The notes: generated by a model not told the origin, from the letters alone. 60,825 nucleotides of DNA from Pseudomonadota bacterium (GCA_023428645.1 JAEYXD010000031.1:1-60825), one strand, 5' to 3'. Positions 8,552-16,829 are shown, numbered from the stretch's first letter. Program-made: numbers and translations.

Positions 8552-8640
8552 TCCGCGAGACTGCGCTCCGTCGTCCGCAAGACTGTGCTTCGTCGTCCGC
8601 GAGACTGTGCTCCATCGTCCGCAAGACTGTGCTCCACGTC
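8552..8640. repeat. 22-bp direct repeat, four imperfect copies
   Basis: The unit TCCGCAAGACTGTGCTTCGT plus CG is repeated head-to-tail four times with one to three differences per copy (8552, 8574, 8596, 8618). There are no unique spacers, so it is not a CRISPR array. It lies between the single-domain response regulator and the HD-GYP gene, just upstream of the latter's start, and could be a binding-site cluster or a simple slippage repeat. Confidence 0.7.
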
Positions 8641-8755
8641 TCTTTTGGGAGCTCAGCTTTCCCCTGAATGGTGCCAAGCAACTGCTTGATCGGCATACTG
8701 CAGCGCGCTCGCGTTGTACGTGGACATTGACCGGCGAGTCGACTCGGAGAAGAGC

Positions 8756-11221
8756 ATGGGCGTCATTCTGGTTGCGTACGAGCGCGAGACCGAGCAGGCC
8801 GCGCTCGAACAATTGCTCGCCAGCCGCGGTCATCAGGTGCTGAAGGCGTCGAACGGCTTGACCGCGTTGGATCTCGCGCGCCGCGATCCGCCGCATCTCG
8901 TCGTCTCTGACATCGTGCTGCCGCGCATGGATGGCTTCGCGCTGTGCCGCAAGTGGAAGCAGGACGAGCGCCTGCGGACCGTGCCGTTCATTTTCTACAC
9001 GCGCCGTCACGACGATCCCAAGTACGAGCGCTTCGCGCTCGAACTCGGCGCCGAGAAGTTCCTGGCGCGCACCGCTCAACCCGAGGCGCTCGCGTCGGCG
9101 ATCGATCAATTGCTCGCGAACGTCCCGGTGGCGAACGCGCCGACAATGGCGAGCGCCCCGGCACGTGCTGCCGCCAGCGACGAAGCCGGCGCGCAGCGCG
9201 CGCAGGCGCAGGCCCTCGCAGCGCTGCAGGCAGAACATGCGCAGGCGCTCGTGCGCGCTCAGCAAAAGGCAGAGCAGGCGGCGACCAAGCTCAAGGCCGA
9301 GCACGAAGCCGCGCTCGCACAGGCCCTGCAGGCACAGGAGCAAGCGCTCGCGAGCGCGCAGCAAGTGCATGCGCGCTTGCGCTCGCAGATCGAGGAGCTC
9401 ACGCACACGCAGCAGCGCATCGCCGCCGGCGAGGCGCGCTTCCGACGGGTGTTCGAGGCGAACCCGCTGCCGATGTGGCTCGCCGATCGCGCGACGCGCG
9501 GCTTCATTGCCGTGAACGATGCCGCGCTCGAGCTATACGGCTATTCGCGGGCCGAATTCCTCGCGCTGACTGCGCAGGACCTCGCAGGGCCACCGAACGA
9601 CGCGCCGGGTCAGGATGCGGCGAACGTCGTGGCACACAAAAGCAAGGCGGGCACGCCGATCTTCGTCACCCCGGCCGCGGTGGAGATCGAGTTCGACGGG
9701 CGCGCCGCGGATCTGGTGTGCGCCTACGATCTCACGCAGCGGATCGAGCGCGAGCGCGTGCAGCGCCGCGAAGCGGCAAACGAACGCGCGCTGATCGACG
9801 CGCTCGGCGACGGCTTTCTCGCGCTGGATCCCGAGGGCCGCATCCTCGATGCGAACGCGGCGTATTGCCGCATGACCGGCTATTCGCGCGCGGAATTGCT
9901 AGAGCTGTCGTTGGCGGACATCGAGCAGACGACGATCGGCGAGACCACCGCGCGGTTGCAGTTCGTCGTGATGGATGGCGCGAACCGGCACGAAACGCGG
10001 CACAAGCGAGCGGACGGCGCGCTGCTCGATGTCGAAGTGACGCTCGGCACGCTCGCGAGCGCCTCGCCGCACGCGACCTCGCTGCTCGTTCGCGACGTGA
10101 CGCGGCGCCGGCGGGAACTGGCCGCGCAGCGGCGCGAGCAACGCCAGCTCGAATTCCTCGTCGATCTTTACAAGCAAGCCGAGGCGCTCGATGAGTCGAC
10201 GATCGTGCGTCGTGTGGTCGAGCAGGCCGGCATGGCGACGCGTTCGCCGCTCAGCTATCTCTTTTTCGTCGACCCCGTGCACAAGACGATTGCTCTTGCC
10301 GCGTGGCGCGATCGCGATCAGTCGCACGTGACGATGTCCGCCGAAGCGCGCCCGTTGTCGAGCGCGGGTCTGTTCATCGAGTGCGTCAAGGCCCGGCACG
10401 CGACCTCGAGCGACGATCCGAGCTGGAAATCTCAAGCCGACGGCTTGCCCGATCTGCAGCGGTACATGGCGGTGCCGATGCTCGCGGACGATCAGACCGT
10501 CGCGATTCTCGGCGTGGCGAACCGCGCTTCCGCCTATGGCGAAGAGGACGAGGCGGCATTGACCGCGCTGGCGCAGAGCGTCTGGCGTGTGTTGCAAGCA
10601 AAGCGCGCGCACGCGGTGACCTTGAGCTCACTGCAGCGCACGGACGTCGCCTTGCAGGGCACGATCGAATCGCTGGTGCGCATGGGCGAGCGGCACGATC
10701 CGCATACCGCCGGCTCGGCGCGCCGGGTCGCCGCACTGGCGGTCGCGTTGGCGCGCGAGGCGGGTCTGGATGGCCAGCGCCAGGATGCGATCCGCATTGC
10801 CGCCTTGCTGCACGACATCGGCAACATCGCCGTGCCGGCGGCGATTCTCGCGAAGCCGGGGCCGCTGACGCTTGCGGAAACCGCGCTGCTGCGCACGCAT
10901 GCCGAGGAGGGCTGCAAGCTGCTCGCCGATATCGACTTCGGCGCGCCGATCGCCGAGATCATTTTCGAGCACCACGAGCGCCTGGATGGCAGCGGCTATC
11001 CCCGCGGCATCCAGGGCGACGACATTCGCATCGAAGCGCGCGTCCTCGCGATCGCCGATACCGTCGAGGCGATGTGCTCGCCGCGCCCGTATCGCCCGGC
11101 GCTCGGCATCGAAGCGGCACTGGATGAGATCAACAAGAATGCCGGCAAGCTCTACGACCTGCAGCTCGTGACCGCGTGCACCCGGCTCGTGCGGCAGCGA
11201 GGCTTCGTGCTGCCAGCATAG
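8756..11221 (+). CDS. receiver-PAS-PAS-GAF-HD-GYP cyclic-di-GMP phosphodiesterase
   Basis: About 821 residues. Order: receiver domain (1-120), Ala/Gln-rich coiled coil (130-215), PAS (about 220-330, ANPLPMWLADRA), second PAS (about 345-455, FLALDPEGRILDANAAYCRM), GAF (about 465-620) and C-terminal HD-GYP (about 640-815). The HD-GYP keeps the metal ligands (LLHDIGN, RTHAEEG, HHERLDGSGYP, LAIADTVEAM), so hydrolysis of c-di-GMP is expected. HDIGN replaces the usual HDIGK. The receiver has AYERE where the acidic pair should be and FLART where the Lys should be, so it may not be phosphorylated normally. ATG 8756 has a GGAGA site. Three GEMM-I riboswitches lie within 2 kb downstream. Confidence 0.9.
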   Translation: MGVILVAYERETEQAALEQLLASRGHQVLKASNGLTALDLARRDPPHLVVSDIVLPRMDGFALCRKWKQDERLRTVPFIFYTRRHDDPKYERFALELGAEKFLARTAQPEALASAIDQLLANVPVANAPTMASAPARAAASDEAGAQRAQAQALAALQAEHAQALVRAQQKAEQAATKLKAEHEAALAQALQAQEQALASAQQVHARLRSQIEELTHTQQRIAAGEARFRRVFEANPLPMWLADRATRGFIAVNDAALELYGYSRAEFLALTAQDLAGPPNDAPGQDAANVVAHKSKAGTPIFVTPAAVEIEFDGRAADLVCAYDLTQRIERERVQRREAANERALIDALGDGFLALDPEGRILDANAAYCRMTGYSRAELLELSLADIEQTTIGETTARLQFVVMDGANRHETRHKRADGALLDVEVTLGTLASASPHATSLLVRDVTRRRRELAAQRREQRQLEFLVDLYKQAEALDESTIVRRVVEQAGMATRSPLSYLFFVDPVHKTIALAAWRDRDQSHVTMSAEARPLSSAGLFIECVKARHATSSDDPSWKSQADGLPDLQRYMAVPMLADDQTVAILGVANRASAYGEEDEAALTALAQSVWRVLQAKRAHAVTLSSLQRTDVALQGTIESLVRMGERHDPHTAGSARRVAALAVALAREAGLDGQRQDAIRIAALLHDIGNIAVPAAILAKPGPLTLAETALLRTHAEEGCKLLADIDFGAPIAEIIFEHHERLDGSGYPRGIQGDDIRIEARVLAIADTVEAMCSPRPYRPALGIEAALDEINKNAGKLYDLQLVTACTRLVRQRGFVLPA

Positions 11222-11357
11222 CCATTGGCGGCTGCTTAGTGCGCCGCCGCGGCCCGCCTCAGGGGCCGCCTCAATGTACTTACCTCCGTCCGCCGGGCGG
11301 CGATGCGGGCTCGCCCGATATTTCGCCCCCCGTGCCCCACGCAGAATGCGCCCCGTC

Positions 11358-11450
11358 GAGCAAGGGCAAACCCATCGCAAGATGGCGACGCAAAGCCTCC
11401 GGTCCTCACGTCGATTCACGGGAATTGGCGCGGATAGCGGGGTTGCCGCG
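11358..11450 (+). ncRNA. class I cyclic-di-GMP (GEMM-I) riboswitch, copy 1
   Basis: The order of conserved blocks matches GEMM-I. AGGGCAAACC is followed by a stem capped with a GCAA tetraloop, then GACGCAAAGCCTCCGGTC, a variable second arm, and GATAGCGGGGTTGCCG. The tetraloop and its receptor arm, and the strongly conserved ACGCAAAGCC and GCGGGGTTGCC blocks, are all present. G in the AGGGC block (position 20 in Vc2 numbering, as I recall it) favours c-di-GMP over 3',3'-cGAMP. It sits about 155 nt upstream of the start of an exported Ig-like protein and after the HD-GYP gene. No clear T-tract terminator follows, so translational or other control is possible. The rest of the 383-bp gap shows nothing else. 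Confidence 0.93.
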
Positions 11451-11604
11451 CACCACACGGTGTGAGCGCGTGAAGTGAGCTGTTCGGGCGAATCGCAGCC
11501 GCGATGGTCGCTCCGCAGCGCAAATCTTCCCTTGTTGGCCAAGGCGGCTCGCCTGCGTACGCGCAGGCAGCTCACGATTTTTGCGCTTATGCGGAGTGTT
11601 TTCG

Positions 11605-12513
11605 ATGCCCAGTCTGCTTTCCGTCCAGGTCTTGCGCGCGCGCCTCATCGTCGGTGCGGCGCTCCTTTCCACCGGCTCGCTCGCGATGGCGGCCGCGCCT
11701 GTGATTTCAGGCAAGCCGTATTCCGATACGGTGCAAGTCGGCAACTGGTGGTCGTTCGCGCCGAAGGCGACCGATGCGGACGGCGACAAGCTCGTCTTCT
11801 CGATCGCGAACAAGCCCGCCTGGATTTCGTTCGACACGAAGACCGGCCGCTTGTCCGGTCAAGCCAAGGAAGTCGGCAAGTGGTCGAACATCACGATCAG
11901 CGTCACCGACGGCAAGACGCGCGTGTCGCTCGCGCCGGTCACGGTGACAGCATGGTCGCCCAAGGCGGCGAACACCGCGCCGAAGATCAGCGGCGCGCCC
12001 GCGACCAAGGCGACCGTCGGCGTGGCGTACAGCTTCCAGCCGGCGGCGAGCGACGCGGAAAACGACACGCTCGGTTATTCGATTCAGAACAAGCCGAGCT
12101 GGGCATCGTTCAGCACGGCGACGGGTCGCCTGAGCGGCACGCCGACGACTGCGGCGACGCACTCATCGATCGTCATCAGCGTGAGCGACGGCAAGGCCAC
12201 GACGGCACTGCCGGCATTCTCGATCGCCGTCGCGGCGCCAGCGCAGCCGACCGTCCGCGCTGCCACGTTGTCGTGGGCGGCGCCGACCCAGAATACGGAT
12301 GGCAGCGCGCTCACGAATCTCTCGGGTTATCGCATCTACTACGGCACGAGCTCGTCCGCGCTCACGCAGGTCGTGCAAGTGAAAGGCACGGGCACGACGA
12401 CGTATGTGCTCGAGAATCTCGCGCCGGCCACGTATTACTTCAGCATCCGCGCGTACAACACGGCGGGCGTCGAAAGCACGGGCTCGAACGTCGTGAGCAA
12501 GATCGTGCGCTGA
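11605..12513 (+). CDS. exported protein with two Ig-like (He_PIG-type) domains and an Fn3 domain
   Basis: 302 residues. A Sec signal peptide (LIVGAALLSTGSLAMAAAP) precedes two Ig-like repeats of about 88 residues. Each has the pattern AP.ISG.P, then FSIANKPAWISFDTKTGRLS or SIQNKPSWASFSTATGRLSG, then VTDGK/VSDGK. A fibronectin type III domain ends the protein (ATLSWAAPTQNTDGSALTNL, then YYFSIRAYNTAGVES). No catalytic motif is seen, so it is probably a secreted or surface-attached structural protein. ATG 11605 has GGAG 8 nt upstream. Expression is expected to depend on c-di-GMP through the riboswitch upstream. It is a shorter paralogue of the lipoprotein at 13185. Confidence 0.85.
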   Translation: MPSLLSVQVLRARLIVGAALLSTGSLAMAAAPVISGKPYSDTVQVGNWWSFAPKATDADGDKLVFSIANKPAWISFDTKTGRLSGQAKEVGKWSNITISVTDGKTRVSLAPVTVTAWSPKAANTAPKISGAPATKATVGVAYSFQPAASDAENDTLGYSIQNKPSWASFSTATGRLSGTPTTAATHSSIVISVSDGKATTALPAFSIAVAAPAQPTVRAATLSWAAPTQNTDGSALTNLSGYRIYYGTSSSALTQVVQVKGTGTTTYVLENLAPATYYFSIRAYNTAGVESTGSNVVSKIVR

Positions 12514-12537
12514 GGACGAGCCGAGCTCGGCGCGACT

Positions 12538-12573
12538 ATCCCGTCGTCATCGCGTTCCGAATGACGACGGGAT
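12538..12573 (+). terminator. 13-bp perfect hairpin after the Ig-like gene
   Basis: ATCCCGTCGTCAT (12538-12550) is perfectly complementary to 12561-12573 with a 10-base loop. It begins 25 bp after the stop codon of the first Ig-like gene. There is no T run after it, so it may be a hairpin that stabilises or ends the message rather than a classic intrinsic terminator. Confidence 0.5.
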
Positions 12574-12607
12574 GACGAACGCGCTGGTCGATGCGCGACG
12601 AGGAGTG

Positions 12608-12630
12608 ACATAACAATGACGTTGTTATGT
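12608..12630. promoter_or_regulatory. AT-rich palindrome and likely promoter ahead of the tandem riboswitches
   Basis: ACATAACAA (12608-12616) and TTGTTATGT (12622-12630) form a perfect inverted repeat in otherwise GC-rich DNA. This is the kind of sequence a dimeric repressor or activator would bind. Between it and the first aptamer, TTGCAA (12670) and TTTACT (12693) are spaced 17 bp apart and could be a weak sigma-70 promoter starting transcription near 12705. If so, the leader has a DNA-level switch as well as two RNA switches. Confidence 0.35.
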
Positions 12631-12708
12631 GAATCGTGCGCCGCGATTCGTGTCGTTACTCACAGACAATTGCAAAGAAAATTTCGGTCGGGTTTACTCG
12701 ATCACGCT

Positions 12709-12803
12709 TCACAAGGGCAAACCCGTCGAGAGACGGGGACGCAAAGCCTCCGGTCCAAGCTCGACACACAACGTCGATGCTTCGGATAGCGGGGTTGCCG
12801 GCG
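12709..12803 (+). ncRNA. class I cyclic-di-GMP (GEMM-I) riboswitch, copy 2 (first of a tandem pair)
   Basis: AAGGGCAAACC, a stem with a GAGA tetraloop, GACGCAAAGCCTCCGGTC, a longer second arm (AGCTCGAC / GTCGATGC) and GATAGCGGGGTTGCCGG give a full GEMM-I aptamer. It precedes a third aptamer by about 155 nt. The spacer holds two hairpins: GGCGCC-ATTGAA-GGCGCC (12881-12898) and a 9-bp stem at 12898-12920. Neither is followed by a T run on this strand. Confidence 0.93.
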
Positions 12804-12956
12804 AAGACTTCTTCTCGAAGCTAGCCGTCAAATCGCTGCTGCTCCACGCGCAGCTTCCTTGCGTCGATGTCCTCGTCGAAGGCGCCATTGAAGGCGCCGC
12901 GCGATATGTCGTATCGCGCGCTGGGAGTTGAAACGAAAAAAGAGTTGGGAGCAGCG

Positions 12957-13044
12957 CATTGAAACAGGGCAAACCCGTCGAAAGGCGGGGACGCAAAGCC
13001 TCCGGTCTACGAGACGCCAGTCTTATGACAGCGGGGTTGCCAAT
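12957..13044 (+). ncRNA. class I cyclic-di-GMP (GEMM-I) riboswitch, copy 3 (second of a tandem pair)
   Basis: ACAGGGCAAACC, a stem with a GAAA tetraloop, GACGCAAAGCCTCCGGTC, a short second arm and TATGACAGCGGGGTTGCCAA. This copy is the closest to the well-studied Vibrio Vc2 aptamer layout. It ends about 140 nt before the ATG of the Ig-like lipoprotein. A GGCCGC/GCGGCC hairpin (13098-13115) lies between aptamer and start codon and could be part of the expression platform. Two aptamers in series can give a steeper or two-input response. Confidence 0.93.
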
Positions 13045-13184
13045 CGCATCGCGCACGACGCGAGCCTCGGGCTCGGCAGCGCGGTCTTTCCTGTCTCCGG
13101 CCGCATTCGCGCGGCCTGACGCGCCATCGCCCCTGTTGAACGTCGTGCAGGAAGCACTCCGCATGAACCGCGAAGGTGCGAGCA

Positions 13185-14780
13185 ATGATTGACAAGATTC
13201 ACAGCGCATACGGCGCTCTATCCCGTTGGCCTCTCGTGTTGATCGCCAGCGCCGCTTTGACGGGCTGCTTCGATGACAAGTCAGGCACTGGCGCTCCCGA
13301 CTTCATTGGCGGCGGCGGCCCGAGCACGCAGGTGCCCGCGACCACCACGAACCGCGCGCCGGAGATCAGCGGCATTCCCGCGGCGACGATTCAAGTCGGC
13401 GCGGCCTATGCCTTCACGCCGGTCGCCTCGGACGAAGACAACGACTTCCTCGAGTTCGAGATCACGAACAAGCCCGAGTGGGCGGAGTTCAGTGTCGAGA
13501 CCGGTGCGTTGACCGGTACGCCGCAGGCCGCGCACGTGGGGCCGAGCGGCGACATCACGATCAGCGTCACCGACGGTCGCGAGCTGCGCTCGATCGGCCC
13601 GTTCCGCATCACCGTGACCGCGAACGCGCCGGCACCGAGCGCGAACACGGCGCCGACGATCGAAGGCACGCCGGCGACGACCGCCGATGCCGGCGTGCTG
13701 TACACCTTCCTGCCGACGGCGCGCGACGCCGACGGCGACACCCTGACGTTCTCGATCTCGAATCGCCCCGCCTGGATGACCTTCAATCCGTCGACGGGTC
13801 AGCTGAGCGGTACGCCGGGCACGAGCAACGTCGGCACGTACTCCAATATCTTGATCAGCGTGAACGACGGCCAGGCGACGACCTTGCTGCCGACGTTCGC
13901 GATCCAGGTCCGCGGTCCCGCGAACCAGGCGCCCCGGATCAGCGGCTCGCCTTCGACTGGCAGCGTGCAAGCGGGGCAGCAGTACTCGTTCCAGCCGGTC
14001 GGCAGCGATCCGGATGGCGATCAACTGACGTACAGCATCACGAACCGTCCGACCTGGGCGACGTTCTCGACCGCCACCGGTCGCCTGAGCGGCACGCCGA
14101 CGAGCGCGAACGTGGGCACGTATTCGAACATCGTGATTCGCGTGAGCGACGGCCGCGCGAGCGCCTCCCTCCCGGCGTTCTCGATCGTCGTGGCCGCGGC
14201 GCCCTCGCAGCCGCCGCCGACGCAGCCGAATCGCGCGCCGACGATCAGCGGCACGCCGGCGACGACGGCGACGGTGGGCGTCGCGTACAGCTTCCAGCCG
14301 AGCGCGAGCGATCCCGACGGCAACACGCTCGCGTGGTCGATCGAGAATCGCCCGAGCTGGCTCACGTTCAACACGTCGACGGGACGTCTGTCGGGCACGC
14401 CGACCGCGGCCGGCACGGCCAGCAACATCATCATTCGCGTGAGCGACGGCACGGCGAGCGCGACGCTGCCGGCGTTCTCGATCACGACGAGTGCCGCGCC
14501 GCTGCCGCCCCCGTCGGTCACCGGCTCGGCGACGTTGAGCTGGCAAGCGCCGACGCAGAACACGGATAACAGCGCGCTCACGAATCTCGCTGGCTATCGG
14601 ATCGTGTACGGCACGAGCGCGTCATCGCTCGATCGGACGATCACGATCCCGACCCCGGGCACGACGACGTACGTCGTCGACAACCTGGCGCGCGGCACGT
14701 GGTACTTCGCCGTGCGTGCCTACACGTCGAACGGTTCAGAGAGCGCGAACTCGACCGTCGGCAGCAAGACGATTCAGTAG
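13185..14780 (+). CDS. lipoprotein with four Ig-like (He_PIG-type) domains and an Fn3 domain
   Basis: 531 residues. A lipoprotein signal ends in ALTGC (Cys28, with Phe at +2, so outer-membrane sorting is likely). Four Ig-like repeats follow, each starting with N.AP.I.G.P and containing a variant of NRPTWATFSTATGRLSGTPT and VSDG. Pro-rich linkers lead to a C-terminal Fn3 domain (ATLSWQAPTQNTDNSALTNL, WYFAVRAYTSNGSES) nearly identical to that of the 11605 gene. A structural, possibly adhesive or matrix, surface role is inferred; there is no enzyme motif. ATG 13185 has AAGG 8 nt upstream. Its leader contains two c-di-GMP riboswitches in tandem. The repeats probably expanded by internal duplication. 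Confidence 0.87.
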   Translation: MIDKIHSAYGALSRWPLVLIASAALTGCFDDKSGTGAPDFIGGGGPSTQVPATTTNRAPEISGIPAATIQVGAAYAFTPVASDEDNDFLEFEITNKPEWAEFSVETGALTGTPQAAHVGPSGDITISVTDGRELRSIGPFRITVTANAPAPSANTAPTIEGTPATTADAGVLYTFLPTARDADGDTLTFSISNRPAWMTFNPSTGQLSGTPGTSNVGTYSNILISVNDGQATTLLPTFAIQVRGPANQAPRISGSPSTGSVQAGQQYSFQPVGSDPDGDQLTYSITNRPTWATFSTATGRLSGTPTSANVGTYSNIVIRVSDGRASASLPAFSIVVAAAPSQPPPTQPNRAPTISGTPATTATVGVAYSFQPSASDPDGNTLAWSIENRPSWLTFNTSTGRLSGTPTAAGTASNIIIRVSDGTASATLPAFSITTSAAPLPPPSVTGSATLSWQAPTQNTDNSALTNLAGYRIVYGTSASSLDRTITIPTPGTTTYVVDNLARGTWYFAVRAYTSNGSESANSTVGSKTIQ

Positions 14781-14975
14781 GGCGGTCACGTCGCCTTCGT
14801 GTAACCGTCACGCGCATTCGCTGGTCACCCTGGGGCATGGACGCCCCCAGCCCAGCGCGAGGCCGCTCGTTCGGCCGCTGCTCCACACTTGCAGCCTTCC
14901 GACTTTCTTCACGCCGCGCGATGCATCGCGGCATGACGCATGCCTACAATCGGCGCCTCATCAGGAGGGCGGGGC

Positions 14976-16322
14976 ATGTCGAGCCATAACAACAATACCG
15001 AACCCACTTCCGCGCTCGGGCGGGCGCTGTCGCGAGTCGCGACGATCGAGCCGCGCGAGCTGCCAGCCGTCGTCGCTGCCTTCCTGTTGTTCTTTTTCAT
15101 GTGGGCCGGTTACTTCGCGGTGCGGCCCGTGCGCGAGACGATCGGCACGATCATCGGCCGCGATCAGACCGCGGATCTGTGGATCTTCACCTCGATCGGC
15201 TCGATCCTGCTCATTCCCCTCTATGGCTGGATCGTCGCGAAATTCCGGCGCACCGCGTTCCTGCCGGCGATGTACGCGTTCGTCGCGATCGTGCTCGCCA
15301 TCACCGGGCTCGCGCTGCGCGGCGATCAGATCGACCCGTTGGTCGGCAAGTTCTTCTATGTCTTCATCAGCGTCGTCAATCTGTTCCTGCTGTCGATCTT
15401 CTGGAGCTTCCTGCTCGAGCTGTTCGACAGCGGACAGAGCAAGCGCCTGTTCGGCGTGATCGCTGCGGGCGGCAGCGCCGGCGCGCTCGCGGGCCCGTTC
15501 GTGTCCGATATGACGGTCGAGACGATCGGCACGAGCGGCATTCTGATTCTCGGGGCGGCGCTGTTCGTCGCGGCGATCGTGTGTCAGCGCGCGCTGCTGT
15601 CGATGTGGCAGGAGCGCGCGGCCACGGGACAGCGAGGTCAGGAGCGGCCACTCGGCGGCAACGTGTTCGCCGGCATCACGCTGATTCTGAAATCGCCGTA
15701 CATCCTCGGCATCGCGCTGTTCGTGTTCTTCATCTCCACCGTGAATACGCTGTTGTATTTCGAACAACTGCGGCTCGTCGAAGTGAATTATCCGGAGATC
15801 ACCGATCGCACGCGCATCTTCGCGCGCTTCGATTGGATCGTGCAGACGCTGACGGTGCTGTCGCAGATCTTCCTGACCGGCCGCATCGCGCGCCGCTTCG
15901 GCGTGATCGCGCTCGTGACGGCCGTGCCGCTGGTGATGGTCGGCGGCTTCGTCGCGCTGGCCGCAACGGGAACGCTCACCGTGCTCGCGCTGGTCTGGAT
16001 CGGCCGGCGCGCGATGGAGTACGCGTTCGTGCGCCCGGGTCGCGAAATGCTGTGGGGGCCTCTCGACAAGGAGACGAAGTACAAGGCGAAGAACACGGTC
16101 GACGTGCCCGTGTATCGCGGCTCGGACGCCATCGTGGCGCAAGTGAACAAGGCGATGGAAGGCGCGGGCATCGGCCCAGCCGCGATCGCGATGCTCGGCG
16201 CGGGCGTGGCGCTCGTATGGGCGGTGGTCGGCTTCTGGCTCGGGAAGAAGTACGAAGCGTTCGCCGCGACGAATGGCGAACACAACGAGGTCGCCGCGAA
16301 GGCCGGGGAAAGCGCTGGCTAG
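14976..16322 (+). CDS. MFS-type membrane carrier related to the nucleotide-exchanger branch
   Basis: 448 residues with about 12 hydrophobic helices. The first half reads LPAVVAAFLLFFFMWAGYFA, then RPVRETIG and DLWIFTSIGSILLIPLYGWI. The layout resembles the MFS group distantly related to ATP/ADP (NTT/Tlc) exchangers, which is common in environmental proteobacteria. The long conserved stretch FVRPGREMLWGPLDKETKYK and DVPVYRGSDAI late in the protein is typical of this group. The substrate is unknown. ATG 14976 has an excellent AGGAGG site 8 nt upstream. It stands alone between the Ig-like lipoprotein and the converging CheX gene. Confidence 0.8.
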   Translation: MSSHNNNTEPTSALGRALSRVATIEPRELPAVVAAFLLFFFMWAGYFAVRPVRETIGTIIGRDQTADLWIFTSIGSILLIPLYGWIVAKFRRTAFLPAMYAFVAIVLAITGLALRGDQIDPLVGKFFYVFISVVNLFLLSIFWSFLLELFDSGQSKRLFGVIAAGGSAGALAGPFVSDMTVETIGTSGILILGAALFVAAIVCQRALLSMWQERAATGQRGQERPLGGNVFAGITLILKSPYILGIALFVFFISTVNTLLYFEQLRLVEVNYPEITDRTRIFARFDWIVQTLTVLSQIFLTGRIARRFGVIALVTAVPLVMVGGFVALAATGTLTVLALVWIGRRAMEYAFVRPGREMLWGPLDKETKYKAKNTVDVPVYRGSDAIVAQVNKAMEGAGIGPAAIAMLGAGVALVWAVVGFWLGKKYEAFAATNGEHNEVAAKAGESAG

Positions 16323-16379
16323 GCTCGACAGTCGCTTCTCGCAAGGCGCGAGAAGCGACGAGCGCTCAACGGGGTTGCC

Positions 16380-16829
16380 TCACTCGAGGCAGACGACGAG
16401 CTGCGCGGAGTGGCTGCGCCAATTGATCGGGATCACGAACGAGCGCAGGTTGTCTGGCGTGACGACTTTCTCCGGATCGCCCGCGTGCACGGTCGGTACC
16501 GAGATCATGAAGTCCTTGCCGAAATCGCGGCGCGCGTTGCCGGAGATCGTGTTCGCCACTTCGCCGACGAGATCGCACATGTTCTCTTGCGTGAGCTCGG
16601 TCTCGCCCATGCGCATGAGCATGACCGTGAGCATGGGCCGCGAGGCAGTGAAGTAGACGACGCCGCGACGCTTGCCCGCGATGTTGATCAACCCCGTGAA
16701 TTCTTGCACCGTCGGTTTGCCGTCTTGAACGATGTACGGCGAGCCGACCGAGGCCGGTTGGTTCGCGGCCGTCGCAAAATAATGCGTCGTTCCTTCGACG
16801 AAGGTTTCGAGCTCGACTTTAGTCATCAT
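16380..16829 (-). CDS. cheX: CheX-type CheY-phosphate phosphatase
   Basis: 149 residues matching the CheX/FliY phosphatase fold. The helix DLVGEVANTISGNARRDFG carries the Glu and Asn (E..N) that these phosphatases use to dephosphorylate CheY-P. LPINW-like strands (SFVIPINW) and LINIAGKRRGVVYFT complete the fold. It is the last gene of a reverse-strand operon and overlaps the response regulator gene by 8-11 nt, suggesting coupled translation. It most likely dephosphorylates that regulator. A second ATG three bases in is equally possible as the start. Confidence 0.85.
   Translation of the reverse strand: MMTKVELETFVEGTTHYFATAANQPASVGSPYIVQDGKPTVQEFTGLINIAGKRRGVVYFTASRPMLTVMLMRMGETELTQENMCDLVGEVANTISGNARRDFGKDFMISVPTVHAGDPEKVVTPDNLRSFVIPINWRSHSAQLVVCLE

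Noticed and set aside
8552..8640. Possible CRISPR array
   Set aside because: Repeats are directly adjacent with no spacers and no cas genes are nearby.
12629..13192. Three small open frames overlapping the tandem riboswitches
   Set aside because: Their codons are the conserved aptamer bases, repeated in each copy (for example RRGRKAS). The RNA structure explains the similarity.
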